Position numbers and translations under genes: made by a program. Source: an uncultured bacterium (GTDB taxonomy: Bacteria > Bacillota > Clostridia > Lachnospirales > Lachnospiraceae). From it: DNA of 64,000 bases. The stretch is from the NCBI GenBank assembly GCA_947381965.1, contig CANCXX010000004.1, positions 1 through 64,000 of the forward strand. The letters are read 5' to 3'. Under the pieces are notes generated by a model, which was not told where the DNA came from, did no database searches, and saw only the letters and a list, made by a program, of their open reading frames with translations. Shown here in pieces: positions 17,323-26,325 of the stretch (position 1 is its first letter; every line of letters starts with the position of its first letter).

Positions 17323-18812
17323 GTAAATATATCATGGCATTAGATCAGGGAACAACAAGTTCCAGATGTATCCTTTTTAATAAAAAAGGGGAAGTAATGA
17401 GCATTGCGCAAAAGGAATTCGGACAGATTTATCCCCGGCCGGGATGGGTAGAGCATAATCCTATGGAAATCTGGTCTTCCCAGCTGTCAGTCACCATGGA
17501 GGCTATGGCGATGCTGGGAGCGGTACCTGCAGATATAGCAGGAATTGGCATTACGAATCAGAGGGAGACTACCCTGGTTTGGGACAGGATTACCGGAGAA
17601 CCGGTTTATAATGCGATTGTATGGCAATGTCGCAGGACGGCGGAAAAGATTGATGAGCTGGTGGCAGCCGGTCATGGGGAAATGATCCGGGAAAAAACCG
17701 GGCTTGTGCCGGACGCTTATTTTAGTGCGGCTAAAATAGCGTGGATTCTGGATTATGTGCCGGAGGCAAGGCGGCGGGCGGAAAAGGGAGAACTTCTTTT
17801 TGGGACCGTGGACAGCTGGCTGATTTGGAACCTTACCAGAGGAAAAATCCATGTTACGGACTATACCAATGCTTCCCGCACTATGATATATAATATTCAT
17901 GAGCTTTGCTGGGATGAAGAACTATTACAGCTTTTTCATATACCTGCCTGTATGCTGCCGGAAGTAAAACCGTCCAGCTGTATTTATGGGTATACGGACA
18001 ATGCCTGGTTTGGGGGGCAGATTCCTATTGGAGGAATTGCAGGGGACCAGCAGGCTGCGCTTTTCGGACAATGCTGTTTTTCCAGGGGGCAGGTAAAAAA
18101 TACATATGGAACAGGGTGCTTTCTTTTGATGAATACGGGAACAGAAGCTATTTCATCCAGAAGCGGCCTGATAACTACTATTGCCGCAAGCTGTGGGGAA
18201 CAGGTGGAATATGCACTGGAAGGAAGTGTGTTTGTTGCGGGAGCTGCGGTGCAATGGCTCCGTGACGGCATGAGAATGGTAAAGAATGCGGCACAGACGG
18301 AAGAGTATGCAGACAAAGCGGAAGATACGGAAGGGGTCTATGTGGTGCCTGCTTTTGCCGGCATGGGAGCCCCATACTGGAATCCATACGCAAGGGGAAC
18401 TGTGGTGGGGATTACCAGGGGATGTAAGAAGGAACATTTTATCAGGGCAACACTGGAGTCTATTGCTTACCAGACCTATGATGTGCTAAAAGCGATGGAA
18501 GAGGATGCGGAAGTGTCCATTGCAGGTCTTAAGGTAGACGGAGGCGCCAGTGCCAATGACTTCCTGATGCAGTTCCAGGCGGATATTTTAAGCGCAAGGG
18601 TATACCGTCCCCAGTGTATTGAGACAACCGCTCTTGGCGCCGCTTATCTTGCAGGGCTTGCCTGCGGCTATTGGAAAAGCAGGGAGGAAATATGCGAAAA
18701 CTGGCAGTTGGGAAAAGAGTTTGTCCATGAGATGAGCAGCGAGCACTGTGAAAGACTATTAAAAGGATGGAAAAAGGCAGTGAAATGTGCGCTTATCTGG
18801 GCCAAGGAATAA
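17319..18812 (+). CDS. glpK: Glycerol kinase
   Basis: 497-aa FGGY-family kinase converting glycerol and ATP to glycerol-3-phosphate. The opening [15 protein letters not shown], the RETTLVWD segment (ITNQRETT), the glycerol-contacting W-Q-C-R-R segment and the C-terminal [18 protein letters not shown] signature are present; length is the family norm. Start overlaps the stop of the fused flavoprotein (ATGA) behind GGAGG. No glycerol facilitator gene is in the window. The operon therefore supplies kinase plus dehydrogenase, i.e. glycerol to dihydroxyacetone phosphate. Confidence 0.96.
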   Translation: MSKYIMALDQGTTSSRCILFNKKGEVMSIAQKEFGQIYPRPGWVEHNPMEIWSSQLSVTMEAMAMLGAVPADIAGIGITNQRETTLVWDRITGEPVYNAIVWQCRRTAEKIDELVAAGHGEMIREKTGLVPDAYFSAAKIAWILDYVPEARRRAEKGELLFGTVDSWLIWNLTRGKIHVTDYTNASRTMIYNIHELCWDEELLQLFHIPACMLPEVKPSSCIYGYTDNAWFGGQIPIGGIAGDQQAALFGQCCFSRGQVKNTYGTGCFLLMNTGTEAISSRSGLITTIAASCGEQVEYALEGSVFVAGAAVQWLRDGMRMVKNAAQTEEYADKAEDTEGVYVVPAFAGMGAPYWNPYARGTVVGITRGCKKEHFIRATLESIAYQTYDVLKAMEEDAEVSIAGLKVDGGASANDFLMQFQADILSARVYRPQCIETTALGAAYLAGLACGYWKSREEICENWQLGKEFVHEMSSEHCERLLKGWKKAVKCALIWAKE

Positions 18813-18836
18813 CCGCCGGAAGGGATATGAGAGAGT

Positions 18837-21122
18837 ATGACAACGAGAGAAATTCAGCAGGGGCAGGTAATATTTCAAAGTGGTCAGAAAATAAATGTTT
18901 TATATTTAATAGTAAAAGGAACGGCCAGTGTTGTCTATCCGGGCGGCTGTTATATACTGCATAGCGGTGATGTGATTGGACTGTGCTCCGCAGGCTGTAA
19001 GGTGGCATATGCAGAATACAGGGCGGAAGAAAAACTAACTGTTATTGGTTATTCCTTTGAGCCGGAGAGAATAAAGGAGATGATTGACGGCAACAGCGAT
19101 GCTATCCGCTTTTTTATTTCCTCCCTGTTCAGGCAGCTGAAAGAAATATTTGGAAATTACAGACGTTTGAAAACAGAGTGCAATGAGCTGTACGACCATT
19201 TTATGATCAGCTATCAGGATTATATGAGGCTGTGTGGAAAATACAACATTGTGCCGGGAGAGCCGGACGGTTATAAGGAATTAGAGAGGCTGTCCCTTGA
19301 AAGGGATATGCCGCCCTGGATGCGGGGATATTATTCTGCATTAAGCCAGATGATATCAGCCTGGGATGTGAGAAAGGTAGAAAATGATTTTGTAAGCGGA
19401 ATGCTTCTGCGGGCAAGTACAGATATTCATACTGTGGCGGTTCTGTGCGGCCAGATGGATGAGTATAAGAAGAATATCTGCCAGATTATTATGAATGAAG
19501 AAGGAACAAATTTGCTGGAGCTTTTGATTTCTCTTTATGGAAAAGCGGTACAAAAAGAAGGGCCGGAGGCAGAGGATGTTACAGCTATCAGAAGAAATAT
19601 GAACGAAATCATGATGCGTTTAGAGGATCAGACCATTGAGAAGCCTGTTTATGGTGATGAAAAAGCGATATATGAGAAAAGAATAGAAGAGGCTGGAAAG
19701 CAGGGAGAGAGGACAAGAAGCACGGAAAGGATATGGGGGGAAGAGCTTCCGGATGCAGGGGTGCTGAAGGATTCTCTTACAGCTATTTTGTCTTACGCAG
19801 GGTGCAGTGAAGAGCTAAACGAAGCCTTCAGGGAAAATGTAAAGAATTATAAGCTAAGCAACAATAAAAATGGAACAGAAGACGACATGCGTCTGTTGCG
19901 CCAAAAGCTGACCAAAGAATTTTATCAGATATATATTGCTGCTTTTAAGAGAAGCATAAAAGAGGGGGAAACGCCTCAGATTGTCAAAATGCTGTTTAAC
20001 TTTGGCTATGTGGATGAAGAACTGGCGGGAATTGAGAACGCCCGCTATCTGTACAGTATCGTTAACCATCTTCCAACGGCGCCGGAGAGAGGGGTTTATT
20101 CCTATTATGAATGGCTGCGGGCTGTGTACGAAGGAAAGAAAGAACCAAGCAGAAATGAGTTTGATCTGGATTACTCCGGGTATCTGATTGAACAGAGGAA
20201 GACGGGAAATATTACCAGGCAGGAGGAAAAGGAGCTGCTGGGGGATTATACTGCAAAGGTAATTTACGAACTGGAAAATGTATTTCCCCTGACAAATAAA
20301 ATGACATACGGAAGGGTCAGCACTTTTTGTCCTGTATTTTCTGCACATAATGTTCTTAAGCCATTGGATAGTACTTTGGTTTCAGCGGATAAAGTGGAGC
20401 TTACATTTGACAACATCTGTCAGAAGGATTTTGGCGCTTATTGCCGAGAGATGCTTTTTACAGCCCCGGAACAGGGAATTGTAAGGGAGTTTCTAAATAT
20501 TGAAGTGCGTCCAGATGTGATTCTGACTCCGAACATAGGGGTAAGGGGCGTTATGTGGCAGGAAATTGAAGGAAAGAGGCGAACAACGCCTGCAAGGATG
20601 TTAAGCTCTATTTTTCAAATGGAAGATCTTACATTGATTCTTACAAGGCTGACAGGAGAATTCCGTTGGGAGATGTGCAAGAGAGTACAGGGGGCAAGGT
20701 GGAATGACCTTTCGGAACGTTCCCTTACCAGTGAATATTTTGATTATATCCAGTTTTACCGCCGGAACAATGAACTGTCAGCAGAAACAAAAGAAAAAAT
20801 TAAAAATGATATGGGGCGGGCGAGAAACAGTATTAAAGAGATGTTTGTGATGGATTATGTGTTGTGGATTTTATATGAGAGCAATGGTTCCCCCAGGTTA
20901 AATAAGGTAGCCCGGACGATTTTATTTACTTACTGTTCTTTCTCGGCGGCAGTCCGGGAAAAGTTGAAAATTAATCCACTATACCGGGATTTGGTGGAAC
21001 GGTATGATATCCGTATGGGACAGAAGAGACACCGGATGGACAATTTATGCCAGAAGCTGCGGAGTATGGGAAAGGCAATTCCTGTGGAGATAGAAAGAGA
21101 AAAGCAATATTTATATAAATAA
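18837..21122 (+). CDS. Large protein with cyclic-nucleotide-binding-like head, function unknown
   Basis: 761 aa, 24 bp behind glpK and in the same direction. Residues about 1-115 look like a Crp/CAP-type sensory beta-roll (GQVIFQSGQKINVLYLIVKG, LHSGDVIGLC), but the phosphate-binding cassette that contacts cyclic nucleotide is not recognisable, so the ligand is open. No helix-turn-helix follows. Residues 120-761 are mostly helical and charged with no motif I know; short stretches such as FRWEMCKRVQGARWNDLSER look conserved in style. No signal peptide or membrane segment, so cytoplasmic. Possible roles are a sensor/scaffold linked to glycerol or redox state (inference). The start has only a weak ribosome site (GAGAGAG). 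Confidence 0.75.
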   Translation: MTTREIQQGQVIFQSGQKINVLYLIVKGTASVVYPGGCYILHSGDVIGLCSAGCKVAYAEYRAEEKLTVIGYSFEPERIKEMIDGNSDAIRFFISSLFRQLKEIFGNYRRLKTECNELYDHFMISYQDYMRLCGKYNIVPGEPDGYKELERLSLERDMPPWMRGYYSALSQMISAWDVRKVENDFVSGMLLRASTDIHTVAVLCGQMDEYKKNICQIIMNEEGTNLLELLISLYGKAVQKEGPEAEDVTAIRRNMNEIMMRLEDQTIEKPVYGDEKAIYEKRIEEAGKQGERTRSTERIWGEELPDAGVLKDSLTAILSYAGCSEELNEAFRENVKNYKLSNNKNGTEDDMRLLRQKLTKEFYQIYIAAFKRSIKEGETPQIVKMLFNFGYVDEELAGIENARYLYSIVNHLPTAPERGVYSYYEWLRAVYEGKKEPSRNEFDLDYSGYLIEQRKTGNITRQEEKELLGDYTAKVIYELENVFPLTNKMTYGRVSTFCPVFSAHNVLKPLDSTLVSADKVELTFDNICQKDFGAYCREMLFTAPEQGIVREFLNIEVRPDVILTPNIGVRGVMWQEIEGKRRTTPARMLSSIFQMEDLTLILTRLTGEFRWEMCKRVQGARWNDLSERSLTSEYFDYIQFYRRNNELSAETKEKIKNDMGRARNSIKEMFVMDYVLWILYESNGSPRLNKVARTILFTYCSFSAAVREKLKINPLYRDLVERYDIRMGQKRHRMDNLCQKLRSMGKAIPVEIEREKQYLYK

Positions 21123-21144
21123 TCAAGGAAAGGAATCAGGGGTT

Positions 21145-21816
21145 ATGGAAAGGAAAGATGGCGGGAAAAAGTTTACGGCTGTAAGGAAACTTACAGATAA
21201 TAAATTCCTAAACCTATATGAAATGGATGCGCTTACCAATAAGGGGGAACCGTTTCACTATTTTTTTGCAACCAGAAATAAGGAAGAGACGCTGCCTGTC
21301 CTTACAGGGAAGCTTTTATCCAATGGCATTGTAATTTACCCCATCTGGAAAGACGACCCTCAAAAAATTGTGATGATACGGCAGTACAGATATCCTCTGG
21401 ATAAGTGGATTTATGAATTGCCGGCAGGTCTGATAGATGAAGGAGAAACCGCTTCCCAGGCGGCAGTTCGGGAAATGAAGGAAGAAACGGGTTTGGACTT
21501 TCTGCCTTATGAGGGAGGAAATGCTGCTTTGCGGCGTCCTTTTTACCTGGGAGCAGGGATGACTGACGAAACCAGCACTGCTGTATATGGCTTTGCAAGT
21601 GGTAAGGTATCCGGTAAATTTCGGGAGGATAGCGAAAGTATAGAGGTGATTTTGGCAGATAAAAAAGAGGCAGGGAGAATTCTGAGAGAAGAACGGGTGT
21701 CTTTACGGGCGGCTTTCCTTCTCATGGAATTTCTGCAGATGGAGAAAGATGCTCCCTTTGCATTTCTGGAGGACGTTTATGGGAGTGAAACGGAGGGAAG
21801 ATGGCCAAGTCGGTAA
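21145..21816 (+). CDS. NUDIX hydrolase, ADP-ribose pyrophosphatase-like
   Basis: 223 aa. A full Nudix box, GX5EX7REX2EEXG, runs from about residue 97 (AGLIDEGET) to EETGLDF. The preceding MIRQYRYPLDKWIYELPAG is typical of ADP-ribose/ADP-sugar pyrophosphatases. It hydrolyses nucleoside diphosphates linked to another group; the natural substrate is not readable. It starts 23 bp after the large CNB-like gene and overlaps the LacI-type regulator by 16 bp, so the three are likely one transcript. Confidence 0.9.
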   Translation: MERKDGGKKFTAVRKLTDNKFLNLYEMDALTNKGEPFHYFFATRNKEETLPVLTGKLLSNGIVIYPIWKDDPQKIVMIRQYRYPLDKWIYELPAGLIDEGETASQAAVREMKEETGLDFLPYEGGNAALRRPFYLGAGMTDETSTAVYGFASGKVSGKFREDSESIEVILADKKEAGRILREERVSLRAAFLLMEFLQMEKDAPFAFLEDVYGSETEGRWPSR

Positions 21817-22823
21817 AGCTTGCAGACATAGCTGCGAGACTAAACGTAAGTACGGTTACTGTTTCTAAGGCACTGGCAGATCAGAAAGGCGTCAGTGAAG
21901 CAATGCGGGAAAAAATAAAGACGCTTGCAAGAGAGATGGGATACCAGTCGCCTTCAGAAGTGAAATTGTCAAAGGCAGGAAAAAGTTACCATATAGGAGT
22001 CTTGATTGCGCAAAGATGTTTCGATCAGCAAAACTCTTTTTACTGGCAGGTTTACCAGGAGGTAGCTACCAGGGCGATGGCAAGAGAATCCTTTACCATG
22101 CTTGAAATTATTGAACAGAAGAATGAAAAGGGGCTGATAAAGCCAAGGCTTCTTACAGAAGATAAGGTAGATGGAATTATTATTATCGGGCTTTTGCAGG
22201 AAGAGTATTTATCTATGATTGAAAAAAGTATTAAGGTCCCGTTTGTCTGTCTGGACTTTTACGATAAAAGGATTGAGTGTGATGCGGTGATTTCCAATAA
22301 TTTTTATGGAATGTATAAGGTTACTGATTACTTAATTGACATGGGTCACACCAATATTGGGTATGTTGGAACACTTCTTAGCACCTGCAGTATCACTGAT
22401 CGGTATTTTGGCTTTTGCAAGGCTCTTTTAGAACATGGACTGGAAGTTAGAAATGAATGGATAATTGATGACCGGAACAGGGAGAGCGGAAAAAGGGATG
22501 ATGGATTTTGCTTCAGACTGCCTGATGAACTTCCCACTGCTTTTGTCTGTAATTGCGATCTTACAGCAGGTGTGTTTATAGAAAATTTGCAGGAGAGGGG
22601 CTATTGTGTTCCGGCCGATATTTCAGTGGCCGGATTTGATAACTATATTTATCCGGGCCTTTGCGACTTGGGGATTACGACTTACGAAGTGGATATAGAG
22701 GGAATGGCATGGGAAGCTATAGATAAGCTGATCAGGAAAATAGAAGGGAAATTTTATAAAAAGGGAATTTCCATAGTGGATGGACGTCTGGTAATAAAAG
22801 ATAGTGTGCGGCGGATGGTTTAA
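21801..22823 (+). CDS. LacI-family transcriptional regulator
   Basis: 340 aa. N-terminal helix-turn-helix (VKLADIAARLNVSTVTVSKA, residues about 4-23) followed by a periplasmic-binding-like effector domain from about residue 65. C-terminal VAGFDNYIYPGL is the usual family segment. The protein presumably senses a sugar. GGAGGGAAG lies before the ATG, inside the end of the NUDIX gene. It converges with the AraC gene and the two stop codons overlap. Given neighbours, mannan or related sugars are possible targets (inference). Confidence 0.92.
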   Translation: MAKSVKLADIAARLNVSTVTVSKALADQKGVSEAMREKIKTLAREMGYQSPSEVKLSKAGKSYHIGVLIAQRCFDQQNSFYWQVYQEVATRAMARESFTMLEIIEQKNEKGLIKPRLLTEDKVDGIIIIGLLQEEYLSMIEKSIKVPFVCLDFYDKRIECDAVISNNFYGMYKVTDYLIDMGHTNIGYVGTLLSTCSITDRYFGFCKALLEHGLEVRNEWIIDDRNRESGKRDDGFCFRLPDELPTAFVCNCDLTAGVFIENLQERGYCVPADISVAGFDNYIYPGLCDLGITTYEVDIEGMAWEAIDKLIRKIEGKFYKKGISIVDGRLVIKDSVRRMV

Positions 22824-22835
22824 AGAACCATCCGC
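22811..22835. terminator. Hairpin shared by two convergent stop codons
   Basis: Stem GCGGATGGTT (22811-22820) / AACCATCCGC (22826-22835), loop TAAAG. The loop holds both stops: TAA of the LacI gene (22821-22823) and TAA of the AraC gene (complement of 22820-22822). The last codons of both proteins form the stem. A compact bidirectional terminator, though T runs are short. Confidence 0.65.
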
Positions 22836-23713
22836 TCTTTGTATTCTAAGGGGGTTATACCGTAAAATTTTTTAAATAAAAAAATAAAATGATTGGTGTT
22901 TTCAATGCCAACCATGCTGCCGATTTCGTGGATTTTACAGTCAGTGGAAAGGAGCAGGGCGGCGGACTGCCGAATCCTTTGGCGGTTTAAGTACTGCAAA
23001 GGAGAAATTTTGTATGCGGCCTTAAATTCCCTGCATATCCGGTATTTGTTGACGCCAAACTGTTCTGCTAAACCATCTAAAGTATAAACATTCTGAAAAT
23101 GACTGTCAAATAAGTCCCGTAAATTTTTGATATAGGAAGGAAGCCTGGGAGCGGCATTTTTTTCTCCCAGAAGCGTGGTGATACATTGGATGGCAATATG
23201 GTTAATCCTGTCAGAAACCAGCAGCCGCTGGCTGATGCCAGAGGGATTAAAGCTGGTAAGGAACGCCATTTCCAGGCCAATATCGGAACAGAAGGGTGCG
23301 TGTATAAGAGGAACTTGCCCGGAGGGAAGTAGTCCTAAATAATAGGAAAGAATATCGCCCTTTAAAAATAATATCTGGTATTCCCAGGGGCTGACTGCAA
23401 TGTCAATTCGAAAGCGCTGCCGACAGTCCCAAAAAAGCAGAGAGGCTTCAGAGAGAGTATGAACCTGATTGCCTTGCAGAAGCTTCCCGCAGCCTTTCTG
23501 GGTGTACAAAATGAGATAACAGTCCAGGTCTTTGATGTCAAAAGACCAGGGAGAGAAGGCGGCTATTTTTCCCCCAGAAAGAAGACAGGGAAGAGAGATG
23601 GGAACCTGGGCGCCTTCCGGGAAAATCCGTCCAAGGAAGTCCTCCGGGGCAGCTGTGGGGGATAGTTTAGGGACGGAGATAAGGGAAGATAAAAATGCAG
23701 ATTGAATGTCCAT
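22820..23713 (-). CDS. AraC-family transcriptional regulator
   Basis: 297 aa. The N-terminal ~170 residues form a cupin-like sensor; residues about 195-297 are the double helix-turn-helix DNA-binding region (LDGLAEQFGVNKYRICREFK, then IHEIGSMVGIENTNHFIFLF and KKFYGITPLEYKERM). It follows the SGNH hydrolase on the same strand by 41 bp, and this pair is divergent from the epimerase/GH130 operon, so it is the best candidate to control the mannan genes through the 24.4-24.9 kb region (inference). Confidence 0.92.
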   Translation of the reverse strand: MDIQSAFLSSLISVPKLSPTAAPEDFLGRIFPEGAQVPISLPCLLSGGKIAAFSPWSFDIKDLDCYLILYTQKGCGKLLQGNQVHTLSEASLLFWDCRQRFRIDIAVSPWEYQILFLKGDILSYYLGLLPSGQVPLIHAPFCSDIGLEMAFLTSFNPSGISQRLLVSDRINHIAIQCITTLLGEKNAAPRLPSYIKNLRDLFDSHFQNVYTLDGLAEQFGVNKYRICREFKAAYKISPLQYLNRQRIRQSAALLLSTDCKIHEIGSMVGIENTNHFIFLFKKFYGITPLEYKERMVL

Positions 23714-23754
23714 AAAAGATACCTCATTAAAACCAATAGCATATAGTTTTGTTT

Positions 23755-24408
23755 TTACAATTTCCAGGCAGGTTCTCCCACATATTTTAGTATGTCATCT
23801 AAAATAGCGCGATACCCTTCCTCTTTAATGTGCATACCTTCAATTGTATAGGATGCCTTCAACCTGCCCTGTTCATCTTTCAGATTGTCATTAATATCTA
23901 TGTATTTTCCACAGAAACGTTGGGCAAGCTTTTTCACCTCTTTATTTGCAAGTGTGATTTTCCGGTTATTGCGGATTTCAAGACAAGGTTTCATCTCTTC
24001 TGACGCCGCATCGTAATTAACAGGATAATATGCCATCAGATAAATCTCTGCCCCAGGGAGTCTTTTTTTTATTTTGTCCAGAATTGTCCCATAGTTTTCA
24101 ATCATCTGGGAAATTGAGATATTCGGATCGCTTAAATCATTTGTGCCGATGTTGATAAAAATACGTGAAGGTTCCAGTTCAAACACGCATATATCCAATA
24201 CCTTTACCATATCTTCAGTTTTAAAACCGCTCATTCCACGATTATAAATTATATAAGGGTTCCCGCGTTCATCCATAAATTTTTCAATTGGAAACATTTC
24301 CATAAGGGAGGAACCTGTAAAAACAATCTTTCCCTTATGGGCCGTCAGATTTTTCTGATGGTATTTCTTCAGCTTTTCCATTGATACATTTTCTAATTCT
24401 AAGTTCAT
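23755..24408 (-). CDS. SGNH/GDSL hydrolase family protein
   Basis: 217 aa, no signal peptide. SGNH blocks are readable: FTGSSLMEMFP (block I, nucleophile Ser in GSS rather than GDS), NRGMSG (block II Gly), IGTNDLS (block III Asn) and EGMHIKEEGY (block V His; the usual Asp before it is replaced by Glu). Such enzymes remove acetyl or other ester groups. Sitting beside AraC and divergent from the mannan genes, an intracellular acetyl-mannooligosaccharide esterase is a reasonable guess, but it lacks the extra domain of characterised mannan esterases. Confidence 0.85.
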   Translation of the reverse strand: MNLELENVSMEKLKKYHQKNLTAHKGKIVFTGSSLMEMFPIEKFMDERGNPYIIYNRGMSGFKTEDMVKVLDICVFELEPSRIFINIGTNDLSDPNISISQMIENYGTILDKIKKRLPGAEIYLMAYYPVNYDAASEEMKPCLEIRNNRKITLANKEVKKLAQRFCGKYIDINDNLKDEQGRLKASYTIEGMHIKEEGYRAILDDILKYVGEPAWKL

Positions 24409-24908
24409 TTTAACCAGTCTTCCTTTCCGCTTGTCAATTATGCTTAATTAAAACAGAGGTTATAAGCATTTCTCTTATGACATTTACTATAAGAATTATA
24501 TCACATAAGAGACATTAAATCCTATCAATAAAGCGCTAAGTGAAAATACCTGCATACACACTTATAAAATAGCCTTAAGTTCTAGAGATTTTAAAGTGAA
24601 TTTTAATTAATATTAGTATATAATTAACTGAAGGTCAATAAAAAAAGCATATCAATTTTTATAATAGGCGGTTTTTTAAATGTTGGCTAATACAGGGGAA
24701 GCCGTTTCGGTTTTTTCATGAAAATAAAATAAATCAGTGCTGTAAATATAGCTGTAAAGCCTATAAAATATAGTAAAATAGATTAGAAAAGCAATTTACA
24801 AACTTTTTAAAATTAAAACAAATATAATCAATAATAATATATAAATATCAATAATAGGTGATGATTAATTTAAAGATTAAATTATAATTAAATTAGGCTA
24901 AAAACAAA
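24409..24908. other. 500-bp very AT-rich divergent regulatory region
   Basis: No gene is seen. It separates the SGNH/AraC pair (minus) from the epimerase/GH130 genes (plus). It contains a 9-bp inverted repeat TCTCTTATG (24471-24479) / CATAAGAGA (24504-24512), a small stem AAGCCG-TTT-CGGTTT followed by T residues (24699-24716) that could be a leader terminator, and several TATAAT-like boxes (for example 24823-24828) none with a convincing -35 at standard spacing. It is probably the control region of both operons. Confidence 0.6.
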
Positions 24909-24923
24909 GTGGGAGAAGAAGGT

Positions 24924-26102
24924 ATGATAACAGATGAGATAAGCAGGCATTTATCGGAGCGGATAATTCCTTTTTGGAAGTCATTGCGGGATGATGTGTA
25001 TGGGGGATATTATGGGTGGATGGATTTTAATCTTAAGATGGATAAAAGGGCGGTGAAGGGGTGTATTCTAAACAGCCGTATTACTTGGTTTTTTGCCAGT
25101 GCCTACACACTTTTGGGGGATAAAAGTCTTTTGGAGGAGGCAGGGCATGGCTTTGCCTTTATGAAGAAATATTGTATGGATAAGGAAAAGGGAGGAGTGT
25201 TTTGGTCGGTTGATTATGATGGCACGCCAAAGGACATGACCAAGCATACCTATAATCAGGCATTCTCCATTTATGCCCTTGCCTCTTATTATGAAGCGTC
25301 AAAGGATGAAGAGGCGCTGAACATGGCGAAAGAGCTGTTTCAATTAATTGAAACGAAGTGTACAGATGATATTGGTTATAAAGAGGCTTTTGACAGGGAT
25401 TTTCATGAGATTGCCAATGACAAGCTTTCTGAAAACGGGGTAATTGCAGAAAAAACAATGAATACCCTGCTTCATGTGTTTGAGGCCTACACAGAGCTTT
25501 ACCGCGTGTCTAAAATGCCGGAAGTAAAGGAAAGGCTTGAATGGATTCTGGATACCTTTGCAGACAAGGTTTATAATCCGGCGCTGGGCAGGCAGGAGGT
25601 ATTTTTTGACGCCCGGATGAATTCAATAATTGATTTACATTCCTATGGTCATGATATTGAAACCGCATGGCTGATTGACAGAGGTGTGGAAGTCCTTTCA
25701 GAGAAGAAATATGAAGAGAAGATGACACCCATTACAAAGAAACTGACAGAGCAGATTTATAAAGTTGCTTTTGATGGGCATTCTCTTGCAAACGAATGCG
25801 AAAGAGGAGTTGTAAATGCACACAGAGTCTGGTGGGTACAGGCGGAAGGAGTGGTTGGCTTTTTGAATGGGTGGCAGAAAAGTCCTGATAAGCCGGAGTA
25901 CCTGGAAGCGGCCGGAAGTATTTGGAATTTTATAAAAGAATTTGTAATTGACACAAGAGCAGGTTCAGAGTGGTACTGGGAAGTGGATGCTTATGGTGTG
26001 CCATATCCTGACAGGCCCATTGTGGAGCCCTGGAAGTGTCCTTACCACAATGGAAGAATGTGCCTTGAGGTTATAAGAAGAATAGGTAATTGCGAAACTT
26101 GA
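24924..26102 (+). CDS. Cellobiose/mannobiose 2-epimerase (AGE superfamily)
   Basis: 392-aa (alpha/alpha)6-barrel enzyme epimerising the reducing-end sugar of beta-1,4 disaccharides; with mannobiose it gives mannosyl-glucose, the substrate of the next gene. Conserved segments are LNSRITWFFA, YNQAFSIYALASYY, DLHSYGHDIETAWL and WKCPYHNGRMCLE, with the histidines used by this family. ATG at 24924 behind GAGAAGAAGG was chosen over an in-frame GTG at 24909. The last seven codons lie inside the left arm of a 215-bp palindromic element, so the natural C-terminus may have been altered. Confidence 0.92.
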   Translation: MITDEISRHLSERIIPFWKSLRDDVYGGYYGWMDFNLKMDKRAVKGCILNSRITWFFASAYTLLGDKSLLEEAGHGFAFMKKYCMDKEKGGVFWSVDYDGTPKDMTKHTYNQAFSIYALASYYEASKDEEALNMAKELFQLIETKCTDDIGYKEAFDRDFHEIANDKLSENGVIAEKTMNTLLHVFEAYTELYRVSKMPEVKERLEWILDTFADKVYNPALGRQEVFFDARMNSIIDLHSYGHDIETAWLIDRGVEVLSEKKYEEKMTPITKKLTEQIYKVAFDGHSLANECERGVVNAHRVWWVQAEGVVGFLNGWQKSPDKPEYLEAAGSIWNFIKEFVIDTRAGSEWYWEVDAYGVPYPDRPIVEPWKCPYHNGRMCLEVIRRIGNCET

Positions 26103-26297
26103 AGTTGTGGAAATATTCTGACAATATATTCCACTCAAATCCTGTTGCACCGGGCATTCCATCAAGCCCAGCAGGACAGAAGACAGTCGGGGAGCGTCCC
26201 TCCTGCCTTCTATGGTCTTGATTCCATGGTGCATAAGGCTTTTCGCAAAATATATTGTCAGAATATTCAGCAAGTTTACGAGTCTCGCAATTACCTA
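26083..26297. mobile_element. 215-bp palindromic element, MITE-like
   Basis: Terminal inverted repeats TAGGTAATTGCGA (26083-26095) / TCGCAATTACCTA (26285-26297); AAACTT/AAGTTT next; then a perfect 19-bp pair AATATTCTGACAATATATT (26112-26130) and its complement (26249-26267); inner TGCACC/GGTGCA (26146-26151/26228-26233) and ATCAAG/CTTGAT. Both ends are TA, consistent with a TA target duplication of the IS630/Tc1 type. There is no transposase. It overlaps the end of the epimerase gene and ends 28 bp before the GH130 start, so it will fold into a long stem in the operon mRNA. Confidence 0.75.
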
Positions 26298-26325
26298 ATA
26301 AGAAGAAACAGGAAAGGAGCCTTAG

